In this document: piece by piece, positions 44,101-52,829 of the stretch
Layout: each line of letters begins with the position of its first letter
Position numbering within the stretch: the first letter of the stretch is position 1
DNA from: CAWFFV01 sp963814985
Lineage (GTDB): Bacteria > Chloroflexota > Ktedonobacteria > Ktedonobacterales > Ktedonobacteraceae
Assembly: GCA_963814985.1 (NCBI GenBank)
Contig: CAWFFV010000027.1
Span: 260,779-324,778 of the forward strand
Length of the DNA stretch: 64,000 nt
Direction: 5' to 3'
Made by a program: the position numbers and the translations under genes
Notes under the pieces: generated by a model
The model's database searches: none
Told to the model about the DNA's origin: nothing
What the model saw: only the letters and a program-made list of their open reading frames with translations

Positions 44101-44913
44101 ATCACTCCGTATGAAACCATCCGCAGTTGCATCACCAAATTTGCACCGACCATCTGGTGCCAACATACCCGATTGCGAGAAACAAATATTTAATGTTGGC
44201 ATAAGGACGAGATTTACTCCACCAGCCAGTGCAAGCTCACACTCATTCTGTAAGAGACTCTGACATGCCTGGTGCACAGCCACTAGTGACGAGGAACATG
44301 CAGTATCAATGGTCACACTTGGCCCTTGAAAGCCTAAAGCGAACGAAATACGACCCGCAGCCATAGCACCTGAGATACCCACACTAGCATATACATCAAA
44401 GAGACTGGGATGCTGCACCAGGAGATCCTTATAGTCATTATTGATCAAGCCAACAAAGACTCCTGCCTTCATACCTGAAGTAGTTTCGGAAACCAGTCCT
44501 GCATCCTCCATCGCCTCCCATGCCACCTCCAGCAAAACTCGATGCTGAGGGTCCATTCGTAACGCCTCGCGTGGGGATATAGAAAAAAAGGCATTATCGA
44601 AACCATAGGGATCGGATATAAATCCTCCCCGACGTGAAACAAGTTTGCCAGGTATCGCCGGGCGCGGATCGTACATGGCATCTACATCAAAACGATCCGT
44701 TGGAATATCAGTGATGGCATCCACGCCGTTGCGGAGTAACTCCCAAAATTCCGTGGGACCATGAGCACCCGGAAAACGGCAGCCAATACCAATAATAGCA
44801 ATAGGCTCTGAGTCCGCTGATTCTCCATCAACCTGGATCTCTGGGGCTTCCGGTATATTGAATACCTTTGTACTATTCGACGAAGGAAACGGTGGCATAA
44901 TTCTGAACTCCAA
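38110..44913 (-). CDS. Fully reducing type I PKS module: KS-AT-DH-ER-KR-ACP
   Basis: The largest intact gene, 2,267 codons. KS (TACSSSL, EAHGTGT, NIGHTESAAG; 44.8-43.5 kb); AT (GQGSQ, GHSMGE, FASHS; 43.2-42.3 kb); DH (HRVQDAVILP and HPALFDACLQ; 42.1-41.3 kb); ER (GGVGLAAVQ; 40.4-39.45 kb); KR (GGLGGLG, LDD, GNYAAGN; 39.4-38.85 kb); ACP (LGIDSLMAV; about 38.44 kb). Together these reduce each extension fully to methylene. The AT signature FASH is nearer the methylmalonyl type YASH than the malonyl type HAFH, but GHSMGE is not diagnostic, so extender choice is open. The DH motif has Asp where HxxxGxxxxP has Gly. LDD in the KR indicates the B stereochemical type. The C-terminus (LLDRLDDLSDAEVDKLL) is a classic PKS docking tail, fitting the overlapping NRPS downstream. 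With one module and complete reduction it may work iteratively (inference). Confidence 0.96.
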   Translation of the reverse strand: MEFRIMPPFPSSNSTKVFNIPEAPEIQVDGESADSEPIAIIGIGCRFPGAHGPTEFWELLRNGVDAITDIPTDRFDVDAMYDPRPAIPGKLVSRRGGFISDPYGFDNAFFSISPREALRMDPQHRVLLEVAWEAMEDAGLVSETTSGMKAGVFVGLINNDYKDLLVQHPSLFDVYASVGISGAMAAGRISFALGFQGPSVTIDTACSSSLVAVHQACQSLLQNECELALAGGVNLVLMPTLNICFSQSGMLAPDGRCKFGDATADGFIRSDGAGVVVLKKLRAALQDKDRIYAVIRGSAVNNDGRSGGLLMTPSSAGQAAVLRAACHSARIEPGRLQYVEAHGTGTQVGDPIEIETLGRILAIGRPEDDICLLGSIKTNIGHTESAAGIASVIKVALSLRHRNIPPSLHFNHPNTRVPWEKIPVSIPLTVMSWPERGDTRLAGINSFGLSGTNAHVILESVPESPRQEEGVVYDDLHLLTLSARSSEALKALVVKYQELLLSASDISDLHLKDVCYTASVRRMHHEHRLAVVGQSISDIAERLQSFIADETHPFISSGRIRPNQKRKVVFVFPGQGSQWLGMGVDLFAKEPVFRRTIEECQQAFQKFVDWSLIDELHADEHHSHIARLEVVQPVLFALDVALAKLWSSWGIVPDAVVGHSMGEVAAAHIAGALCLEDAARIICRRSQLATRITGRGGMATVGLPLDETRKVLQEYENQLSVAVSNGPSSTVISGDATTLDQFIQDMENRGVFVRRVVVDFASHSPQVDQLRTDLMDELAFLNPQAASTPIYSTVTGQESDGAGFDKEYWFRNLRSPVLFWPVIQRLLDQGYDTFLEISPHPILLSAIQQGILDSDRDIVTMPTLRRKENERAMMLASLATLYAKGVVVNWESLYPQHGRVIGLPLYPWQHQKYSFDSQIEASDQPGHFRLLHSNRHPIIGDVLVSATHPDIYFWEERISLERLPYLKDHRVQDAVILPATMYLDAIFVACEALFGKRVFILEEVKFAKALFLSEAERIIQVVIEQHEAEGASFKIFSRLTTSPAKAGAWTLHVEGMIKHHAQEQSSLPHEPSRLLDDLHARCNTEVSSQEFYATAAQHGLLYGPAFQGVIELNCGNGEALGKVQPPADITGDVGHYVLHPALFDACLQVVMATIVSEHAAGHANGVHIPVGIERMVLQCRPSSALQSYAVRLMSEDNVSNVIDRLPRANVLVFGDDGQIALEVKGLRLQRIDQVINNFKSSSIEDWIYTLQWEKWEPSKENVKAQPAGSEGGTWIILEDEGNVGQDLARLLSQAGGHPIRVRQGSYFEVDEQSSNYRINPLNGNEFHQLVTDITTKYHMPLRGLIHLWNLDIPQAKQLAQDSFQKVLAPGVITTLHILQAIYPMEKELRLWIVTGGVQTIQGEKDISVSQAPVWGLGRVITNEHPSLDCTLVDLADERSTYDAQALYEELSRGDRELQVALRGTERFVARLDQEHSNTTQASVEQELRTMTVSLDYPFRLENITPGILDGLALYATNRLIPLPGWVEIKVQATAMNFIDVMSAMGMVPNYGRFEGPLGIECSGVIVAVGEGVDTFKIGDEVVALAPNCIGSYATTDAYCVAFKPPEISFEEAATIPIAYVTAYYSLVHLARIRRGERVLIHSAAGGVGLAAVQICQLFGAEIFATAGTEEKREYLRSLGITYVMDSHTLSWADDIRRYTQDQGIDVVLNSLAGEAIPRGIDVLRSYGRFVEIGKRDIYSNRQLNLYPFRSNLSFFAVNLDSGTREAPQLFGSVLGEVMHHFHRGELGLLPSRVFPITESINAFRHMAMGKHIGKVVLSLQAEEVTIRADAHGSLLRADSTYLITGGLGGLGLVIARWMAEQGVRNIVLIGRRAPTTQAEAQIKEMREMGAQVIIETADVADEEQMGVVFSRLHGMVAPPLRGIFHCAMVLDDSILVQLDADRFAKVMAPKVKGAWNLHCLTRSEPLDFFVMFSSAASLLGSPGQGNYAAGNAFLDALAYQRRLEGLPGVSINWGPWSEAGEVARKNLSERLGTRGLQSIASQQGLEALRKLLVSHHPQVAVIPFDADLWAEHYPSAAGSSFFAHLTKQRNIHDDMVETSPAARVLKLLLREEDNHSEAYNLVQEFLSEYVSRILGLSTKGHLDQDQPLTALGIDSLMAVELKNRIQLNLNVELPVTVILAGLTVGEMSKQIIQHMMLTVEKQKAEVSEKPVVVSRDGGATVVDDGQDLDPLHELLLLDRLDDLSDAEVDKLLAGFSKEKEAMSGFSE

Positions 44914-44950
44914 TAACTACAATCTATATCTCATCTAGTCCGCACTGCTA

Positions 44951-46304
44951 TCAGTAACGTTTCTCAACACGCATTACTACTGCTGTATCAGGATGAAGAG
45001 TAACAGCCACTTTGGGTTCAATAACCTTGTTGGACACTGGTAGCAATCGATATTTTTGGACCACAGTCGCAAGAATTAGTATAAGCTCCATCAGGGCAAA
45101 TCTATAGCCAATGCAGGTTCTGGGACCTACTCCGAAAGGGAAATATGCGCCATGCAGTAAACGATTTTCAAATTCAACGCTCCATCGGGTGGGTTTGAAT
45201 GTATCGGGTGCTTCAAAGTAGCGTCCATCTCGGTGCAATACCCAGGGACTTGCGAGGACAGTTGTGCCAGCAGGAACTGCATAATCACCAATCAAGCAAT
45301 CCTTCAGCGCAGTTCTGCCAATCAGAGTAGCCGGAGGATATAGTCGCAGAGCTTCATTGACAATCATCGCCGTATACTTCAATGCAGATAGATCCTCCAC
45401 AGTGGGAGGTCGATCGCCTAGAACTTCGTCCAGTTCCTTTTCTAACAGCTCATTGATTTCTGGATGGCGGCCCAACAGGTAAAAAATCCACGATAACGTC
45501 ACTGCTGATGTCTCATGACCTGCCAGGAAGATCGTCAAGGTTTCATCTCGCACCTGTTGATTGGTCATACCATTTCCCTCTTGATCATGAGCGTTTAAAA
45601 GCTCCGAGAGGAGATCTTGCCCACCTGCCGCAGAAGGACGACGGTCGTCAATAATGCGGTACACAATCCGGTCAAGCATACCAATGGCACGACGCAGTCT
45701 TATATTAGCTGGAGTAGGCACCCATCCTGGTAGGAATAGCTGAAGGCTATTCCAGATTGCATTAATCTCTTCTCGGGCTGCATTGACAGTCGTTGCGAGT
45801 TCTTGTCTATCTTCCTGTATCTCTGTCTTCAACAGACAATGGGTGACGATATCAAGGGCAATTTGTAACATATCCTGGTCAATTTCGCGAACTTCTCCAG
45901 ATGACCAGGTATCTGTCCTGCTCTGTGTAAGCGACACCATATCAGCCCCATATCTTTCAATGCGCTCTCGATGAAATGCTGGCTGAATCATTCGCCGCTG
46001 TCTGCGCCAGTGATCACTATCACTTGTGATAAGCCCATTTCCAATAAGCCGACTCAGTACTCTATAGGCATCGCTCTTGGAGAAATTCTGCGCTTGAGTG
46101 ACAAGAAAAGCTTTGACATAGTCAGGATGATTTCACAAATATTGCAGGCTTGTGGGCTAAGCGCAAAGAAAAAATGTCTCCATATGTAGAGGCAGCATTA
46201 CTCAAGAAGCCGAGCATATCTTCGCGAAAGTACAAAAGATGTCCAGTGATCGCTTTTGGCTTTGGACCAGGAGGGATTTTGGCTCCGGTCGACATATTAA
46301 TCAT
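44951..46304 (-). CDS. Cytochrome P450 (one frameshift)
   Basis: The main frame from 45991 carries the I-helix GHETSAVT, the ExxR region NEALRLYPP and the haem-binding FPFGVGPRTCIG. The missing N-terminus is found in another frame from ATG 46304 (proline-rich PPGPKPKAITGH, then STYGDIFSLR), preceded by GGAGA. Removing one base from a run of three at 46131-46133 changes VKSS-stop into VNHPDYVKAF and joins the two, giving a normal length of about 450 residues. It follows the other P450 in the operon by 87 bp and resembles it, so the two probably arose by duplication. It likely oxidizes the polyketide-serine product. The frameshift is the first after some 22 kb of clean sequence. Confidence 0.88.
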
Positions 46305-46391
46305 TCTCCATTCTCTACATAGATCAATCTCGATATTAAAGAGAGAACCAACCCCTGATTCAAACTGACTCCATCTGACCTCTTATCCCCT

Positions 46392-47783
46392 TTAGACCAC
46401 ACTTTTGATATTCATGAGCAGGCGGTCACGTGGACTCAACGAAATCAAGGGTTGGGGAACGACAGGAAGACCCCCAACCAGACTAAAATGGAAGCGTTGA
46501 GCCAACATAGCCAGAATCAGGACGCCCTCTGCTTTTGCCAATTCACTGCCAACACAATATCGTGGACCTCCACCAAATGGGAAGTAAGCATAAAGCGGAT
46601 GTTTTGATGCACTCGTCGGGGAGAAACGCTCGGGATCGAAACCTTCGGGATTAGGCCAGAACTGGGAATGACGATGTGTCAGATACGGAGAGAGAAAAAT
46701 AAATTTTCCACGAGGAATATGATAGCCTCCTATGGTATCATCATTCACAGCCACACGTGCAATGATCCACGCCGGAGAGTACAGGCGTAGAGCTTCCTCA
46801 AAAACCATCTTTGTGTAGGAGAGTTCAGGCAAATCTTCCGCTGTTGGTGTACGACCACCGAGAACATCAGACACTTCACTACGCATACGACGATCAATCT
46901 CAGGATGCAGCGAAAGACAGTAACAGGCCCACGCCAGCGCATTCGCAGTTGTTTCATGTGAGGCAAAAAGGAGTGTCACTACCTCATCTCGGAGTTCTTT
47001 CACGCTGAGGCTCTCACCGGTCTCTTCATCACGTAATTCCAGTAGCATAGATAGGACATCATTCGTACCAGTTGGCTTGAGTTTTCGCTCTTTGATGATT
47101 TCAAGGACAATATTGTCCAGATCTACCAACGCCTTTTTAAACTTCAATGTTGAAGGGAGAGGTAAGAAATCAGTAACACTAACTAACTTCAACATGTTCT
47201 CGTTAATGTGCTTCTGTATTATCATGCCTGTACTGCGTATAGTATTCACATTGCTCTTCACGTCGACGCCAAAAAGTACACTGGCTCCAATACACAGCGA
47301 CAGCACCTTCATTGCGTCTAACATGTCAATTGGTTGACCCACTTCTGTATAAGAAGACCAGCCATCCAACGCATCTGCCGTCATCTCCGTTATGCGGGTG
47401 ATCATTGCTGCTATGCGTCCTTTATGGAGAACAGGCTGTATGAGTTTGCGTCGTTGCCGCCAGAGGTCTCCATTACTCGTGATCAATCCATCACCCAGCA
47501 AGGTCTTCAGGTTGCCATTAAATCGCTGATCTCTTATATAATTGCTCGCATACGTTTGGAGAACATGTTTCACATGATCCGGATGGACAATTAAGTAGGC
47601 TGTGGAGGTCCCACCCATACGGAAACGCACCACATCGCCATATGTATGCCAGTTCTGCACAAACGCCTGTAACAGATCGCGACGAAAATCCAGCAAACTA
47701 CCTAATATGGGGTGCCCTCTTGGACCCGGTGCGGAACGTGTGCTGTTACCATCGCTTTGACTCTCATCTTGTTGACGTGCCAT
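46392..47783 (-). CDS. Cytochrome P450
   Basis: An intact 463-residue P450. Visible features: N-terminal proline segment (APGPRGHPILGS), C-helix WRQRRK, I-helix oxygen-binding ASHETTANA, K-helix EEALRLYSP and the haem loop FPFGGGPRYCVG, with Cys as the axial ligand. There is no signal anchor, so it is probably soluble and needs separate redox partners; no ferredoxin or reductase gene is visible in this operon. It starts 23 bp after the methyltransferase stop, with GAGGAG upstream, and precedes a second P450. Expected role is hydroxylation or epoxidation of the right-hand pathway product. Confidence 0.95.
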   Translation of the reverse strand: MARQQDESQSDGNSTRSAPGPRGHPILGSLLDFRRDLLQAFVQNWHTYGDVVRFRMGGTSTAYLIVHPDHVKHVLQTYASNYIRDQRFNGNLKTLLGDGLITSNGDLWRQRRKLIQPVLHKGRIAAMITRITEMTADALDGWSSYTEVGQPIDMLDAMKVLSLCIGASVLFGVDVKSNVNTIRSTGMIIQKHINENMLKLVSVTDFLPLPSTLKFKKALVDLDNIVLEIIKERKLKPTGTNDVLSMLLELRDEETGESLSVKELRDEVVTLLFASHETTANALAWACYCLSLHPEIDRRMRSEVSDVLGGRTPTAEDLPELSYTKMVFEEALRLYSPAWIIARVAVNDDTIGGYHIPRGKFIFLSPYLTHRHSQFWPNPEGFDPERFSPTSASKHPLYAYFPFGGGPRYCVGSELAKAEGVLILAMLAQRFHFSLVGGLPVVPQPLISLSPRDRLLMNIKSVV

Positions 47784-47806
47784 CGTATCAAAGCTCCTCT
47801 AACTTT

Positions 47807-48526
47807 TTATCTATTTGCTTTTCCTGGTTTTCTCTCTAATAGACTATTGCACTGAGATGCAAGAAAAATAGCTACATGACCGCGAGTCCAGAGTTTGTAG
47901 AAATGAAAGGATGACTGAAGCGCGCCTGACAGGCCTTCAAGATCATCTGCAAGATTATCGAAAACTCCTTTACGGTTAGCTAAGTGGAGCATATATCGCC
48001 CTAAAGGAGAATACATAGCACCCTCACCCAAAATAGTTACCCCGAAAAGCACTCCATTATCACTCAACAATGGCTTGAGATTCTCAAAGACCCGACTGGC
48101 CTTAAGAGAGATTGGCCCCGGTAAACAGTGAAGAACGGAGCATAGACCTATTGAGTCAAAACGTTCTCCACTATAAGGGAATGGTTCGAGAATATTTTCC
48201 TGTTGTATGTGAGGGTGAAATCGTCGCAATCGTGTACGAGCCACTTGCAGCGAATTCATATTCGCATCTATAAGCAGAACATAAGGCTGGGGTACTGGAA
48301 AGCGACATTTTGTAAGAAAAAAACCAGTTCCAACGCCAATATCTGCGTGTCGGCTGCCTGCATATTTGTTGTACAGGCGCAATATAATATCTTTAGGACA
48401 TCCCCATATCCATCGAAAAGCAAATCTCAGTACAATCCAATCATAGACAGCCAGGTATAGTGGTGTGTAGATAGCCTGCCCTCTAAGCGCTTGTTTTTCT
48501 TCTGACGTGTTGGGCTTTCTGTGCAT
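47807..48526 (-). CDS. Class I SAM-dependent methyltransferase
   Basis: A 239-residue protein with the SAM-binding motif I HADIGVGTGFFL, an acidic residue at the end of the next strand (LLIDANMNSL), motif around ERFDSIGLCSVLHCLPG and a final domain of about 80 residues. The fold is the standard Rossmann methyltransferase; the N-terminal 45 residues, including YDWIVLRFAFRW, resemble small-molecule methyltransferases in polyketide clusters. It sits 6 bp after the PKS-thioesterase stop and 23 bp before the P450 start, clearly the same transcription unit. O- versus C- or N-methylation cannot be told from sequence. The start ATG 48526 is well placed. Confidence 0.92.
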   Translation of the reverse strand: MHRKPNTSEEKQALRGQAIYTPLYLAVYDWIVLRFAFRWIWGCPKDIILRLYNKYAGSRHADIGVGTGFFLTKCRFPVPQPYVLLIDANMNSLQVARTRLRRFHPHIQQENILEPFPYSGERFDSIGLCSVLHCLPGPISLKASRVFENLKPLLSDNGVLFGVTILGEGAMYSPLGRYMLHLANRKGVFDNLADDLEGLSGALQSSFHFYKLWTRGHVAIFLASQCNSLLERKPGKANR

Positions 48527-48532
48527 CTTCTA

Positions 48533-51500
48533 CTAGCCCCCCACATTCGAGGCTGCAAGAAGTTCCTGCAATAGAGGTGAAATCAATCCAAGACCAGGCT
48601 CATTCAATATCGTATAGTGACTCCCTGGTACATTATGGATAATCATTTGGCCTGTGGTAAGCGGTCTCCATCCCAGTTCTTCAACATGTTCTGGTAAATA
48701 AATGCGAAGAAGTTGCTTTAGTTCATCAGGCTGAGGCTCACTGGCGCGAAAGATTACAATATCTCCATCATAAGATGCTGGGGGTGGTAGATATTGCCGG
48801 AGAGCACGAAAATGGATCTTCCAGGCGTTGAATAGCTTGGTAGCATCATTAAGATTGAGCCATTTGGGTAATAAGGACGATCTTTTAAGATGTTCGATCA
48901 CCACTGTAAAGTCTTCTTCCTCGATATATTGCCTGATCGCATCACTATTGCTGATCTTAACGTTAAGACCCGAGTACATATGCAACACCAGAGGGAAGGC
49001 TCTAAGAAAATCCCTCTCTTCCGGGTCACTCCTATAGTAGTGATAGGAAAATGGAGGATGGCTATCAAAAAAAATGAGCGGTCCTACAGATGCTCCTCGC
49101 TGACGCAACTGTCTGGCCATTTCGAATGCAACATTTCCACCGTATGACCAGCCACACAAAAAATACGGACCATCAGGTTGATGAGAGATCAATGTCTCAA
49201 CGTATGCAAGAGCGCATTCTTCAATCGTTGTGAATTCTTTTGCTCCATAATAGCCTGGTGACTGAAAACACCATACGGGTTGATCAGGACCAAGGTGTTC
49301 AGCCAACCCAAGGTAGCATAACACGAGACCTCCCGAGGGGTGAATACAGATCAGCGGCTTTCTTTTTCCAGTCGCCTGCATAATTACAAGAGGGGAGTTA
49401 CCTGACACTGAGCCTATGGATTCCTCTCTGATCCTTGCCTCGATGACCACACTTAAGGATGCTATGGTCGAAGCCTCTATGATATCGCGTATCTCTAAGC
49501 GTACGGCCAAACGTGTACTGATACTATCAAGCACATCGAGAGCCATTAAGGAATCTCCTCCAAGGTCGTAGTAGTCGTCGAAAACTCCAATTCCTTCTAT
49601 GCCAAGGCGTCCGCGCCAGATCTCGGCTACTATCTCCTCAGTTGGTGTTCGAGGACTCACAAAACTGTCTGGTGCTCCAGGACGACGGTATGTCATAGCA
49701 GGTGTCACTGCTTGCGGGTAACTCTTTAGCTCCTCAGAAGCATATTCAAGCCAATATCGTTGTCGCTCAAATGGGTATGCAGGCAACCGCACTCGATGTG
49801 GGCCGGCTGCTTCGTGCATGTTCTCCCAGTTGATTTCATAGCCCAGGCTCCACAAATATCCAAGAGTAGTAAGTGCCTGAGCTTGACTATACATCTCCTC
49901 ATTTTCCGAAGCTTGAGATAGAACAGGTAAAATGAGTTGATGTGGGCGTAGCTCATGTTGTTGACGAATGAGCTGCGAAATAGTACGACCTGGGCCTATT
50001 TCAAGAAACACATAAGGTGTCCGTTCCATCAAGGGCACTCAACCCTTGTGAACTTGCCAGTTCATCTTGCAGCAGCAACATCCAGTGTTCAGAATCAGTT
50101 GCCTCTTCGTCAGTGATCCAGGTCCCAGTGATGTTTGAAATAAATGGAATCTTAGGAGCTTTTAATAGCACCCCTACCATTGCCTGCATATAGCATTTAC
50201 GCACTTGCTCTCTTCCTATAGAAGCAGGAACTCCTTCAGCCAGATCTTGCAAATATTGTTGGTAGCAAACGACGATGGCAAGTGCATCTTCCAGACGAAA
50301 TACACCAGCAATACAGGCTGCCACTAGTTCACCTACCCCATAGCCGATCATTGCTTTTGGATATATTCCCCAGGCCATCCAAAGCCGAGCTAGACTGTAT
50401 TCGAACACAAACAACGCTGGCAAGGCAAATGAGGACGATACCGTATTCATTGGTTTATGTTCTACAGTATGAGAAGTAAGCATCCACTGCTGAAGATCAG
50501 GGCCTATCTCTGACCTCAAAATTTTGGCACAACGCTCAACCCAGATACGAAACTCTTTCTGCGTAGAGTAAAATCTTGCAGCCATAGGAATATCGACGCT
50601 TCCTTCTCCCGAAAACAAAAAGGCCGTATCGTAGCTCCCACCTTCCTCAGTACATGTATGCACTCGTGCTCGATCACGCATCTGCAAGAGTCGAGCCGCC
50701 TCGATACTATCGGATGATACAAGGAAACGCCGATGTTCAAATCTTTTACGACCAGCTTGAAGCGTAAAAGCAATATCTGCTAGCGAGATTTCTGGTGAAG
50801 ACACAAAATATTCTGCCAGACGATCTGACATAAGCTCTAGAGCATTAGTGCTCCTGGCAGATAAAATACGTAATTGCGGGCATTTTATCATTCGTGTATT
50901 TTGATATTGCGATGTTTCCTCCAATACAACATGAGCATTTGTACCTCCAATACCAAAAGAACTTACACCAGCACGTAGCTTACCCGCACCTTCCCAGTCC
51001 AGAGCCTGGTAGGGAATGAAAAACGGGCTCTGGTCTAGCTTCAGAAGAGGATTGGCTGAATGAAAGTGGAGGTTCGGTGGAATCTTGCGCTTGCTAAGTG
51101 AGAGAGCAGCTTTAATTAGTCCAGCAATACCAGCCGCAGCATCCAGGTGCCCAATATTTGTCTTAACGGAACCAATTGCGCAGGGTGGTCGATCAGGCCG
51201 AAATTCACTAAATACTTTACGTAACGCGGCAAACTCGACAGTGTCACCAAGCCGTGTACCAGTTCCATGAGCTTCAATATAAGTAATGGTATCAGGATTG
51301 ATTCCAGCTACCGCCAGCGCCTCGGCGATAACACTCGCCTGACCAGAAACGCCTGGGGCTGTATAGCCCATTTTATTTGCGCCATCATTGTTAATTGCGG
51401 AGCCCTTAATCACAGCCCATATCTGGTTACCTTCTGTGAGAGCATCGCTCATGCGCTTTAGCAGGACGACTCCAACACCATTGCCACCTACCGTCCCTTG

Positions 51501-52223
51501 AGCATTCGCATCAAAAGCTCGACAATGCCCGTCTGGCGAAAAGATATGCTCCTTCTGGTAAACATAACCAACCCGGTGAGGTACACGAATTGTCACACCT
51601 CCAGCCAGAGCCATATCACACTCACCATTCAATAAACTCTGGCAAGCCATATGTACCGCAACCAAAGAAGTAGAACAGGCTGACTGGACAGTTACACTTG
51701 GTCCGGTCAAATTGAGCTTATAAGATACTCTTGTAGAGAGAAAATCTTTTTCGTTGCCAATGAGGATAGGCAGAATATCACTAATTGTTCCACTCTGCTG
51801 GAGCATGGCAAGACGCGCCAGCATATACGTATTACTACTTATGCCAGCGTATACCGCTACTCGACCTTTATAGCGATCTGGATCATGGCCACCATCCTCC
51901 AATGCTTCCCAGCAACATTCAAGGAACAAGCGGTGTTGGGGATCTAGCAACTCTGCCTCATGCGGGGATATATTGAAAAAGGAGGCATCGAATAGATCTA
52001 TGTCTTGTAAAACGCCTGCGGCTCTCACATAATCGGGATTAGTCAGCAATTGCGAGGGCACACCATTTTTCGCACATTCTTCGATGGAGAACCGCTCGAT
52101 CGACTCAACCCCGTCCACCAGATTTTGCCAGAAAGTTTCAAGGTCATGCGCACCTGGGAAACAACAGGCCATGCCGATAATGGCTACATCTGAAGCAGAA
52201 ACCATAGAATTCAGATAACTCAT
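48533..52223 (-). CDS. Terminal PKS: KS-degenerate AT-ACP-TE (one frameshift)
   Basis: The first part (from ATG 52223) encodes an intact KS (SACSTSL, EAHGTGT, NIGHLDAAAG), then a ruined AT: the N-terminal GQGxQ is GEGSV (about 50.6 kb), the catalytic GxSxGE is GYGVGE (Gly for Ser, about 50.34 kb), and the 90 or so residues that should include the HAFH motif are missing. The second frame supplies the AT C-terminus, a PCP-like ACP (YYDLGGDSLMAL, about 49.55 kb) and a thioesterase (HPSGG, GWSYGG, final GSHYTI). The frames join if one C is removed at 50033-50035. No KR is present. A module without a working AT needs acylation in trans or adds no unit. First gene of the right-hand operon; the methyltransferase follows by 6 bp. 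It is the best candidate to release the acyl-seryl chain. Confidence 0.88.
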
Positions 52224-52829
52224 CCTGGCCTTTCCAACCGAGATGGCTTTGGACCATATCTTAACCGCTCTCTTCTTTCGGCCATGGTAAGCAACAGAGT
52301 AAAAGCATAATTAAGAATAAAATAAACCTTTAGCCTTATCATCTATATCTTAATCTGGCCGTCTTGCAATGATTGAGGTATTCTAGAGTATGTATGGCTT
52401 CAAAGCAGCCCCCTTTCAACCATCATTGGGTCTGCTCATGGGGGCTGGTCATGTGCCATTGTGCGCAGGTTCGTATGATACAGCGCAAACCATTGAAGAC
52501 TTAGGTCTCTTTGGGGTGCTTCTTCTGTCATCAACATCAAATATGGGGCTTTGTAGCCCCATTCTTCATTGCTTATATCACTGGGATAGGATTTTCCTTT
52601 TACATCCTATAGTTTACCAAAAGTTCATAACAGAATTGGAGGAGAGTATACATTTTTCCATATGAAAAGTCAATCATAGTAGATGTTCTCTGTTACTGTC
52701 CATAGCCATGAACTCCTGACCATCAAGCTCGAACGCGGCGCGCCTCACTGTTCCTTCTGGTCCCTTGAGGCAACTTTTCCTCCCCAGGTAACTTGTCAAC
52801 GTGCGAAGGGGATTTGTCTTCTCTGCTGA
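52224..52829. other. Intergenic region (606 bp) upstream of the terminal PKS gene
   Basis: I see no convincing gene here. A plus-strand frame of 91 codons at 52390-52665 has no ribosome site or recognizable feature. The region should contain the promoter of the right-hand operon (leftward from 52223) and the end of the DoxX-Rieske transcript. A hairpin that could terminate that transcript is listed separately. Base composition is AT-rich near 52290-52390. Confidence 0.5.
52544..52561 (-). terminator. Stem-loop, possible transcription terminator
   Basis: TGGGGCT and AGCCCCA form a perfect 7-bp stem around a TTGT loop. There is no long T tract on either side, only ATTCTTC on the plus strand and ATATTTG on the minus, so termination would be weak. 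It lies downstream of the DoxX-Rieske stop (52830) and upstream of the terminal PKS start (52223), where a leftward terminator is expected. Confidence 0.4.

Noticed and set aside
52390..52665. Plus-strand frame of 91 codons in the gap before the terminal PKS
   Set aside because: It has no ribosome site, no recognizable domain and odd composition, and it crosses a stem-loop.
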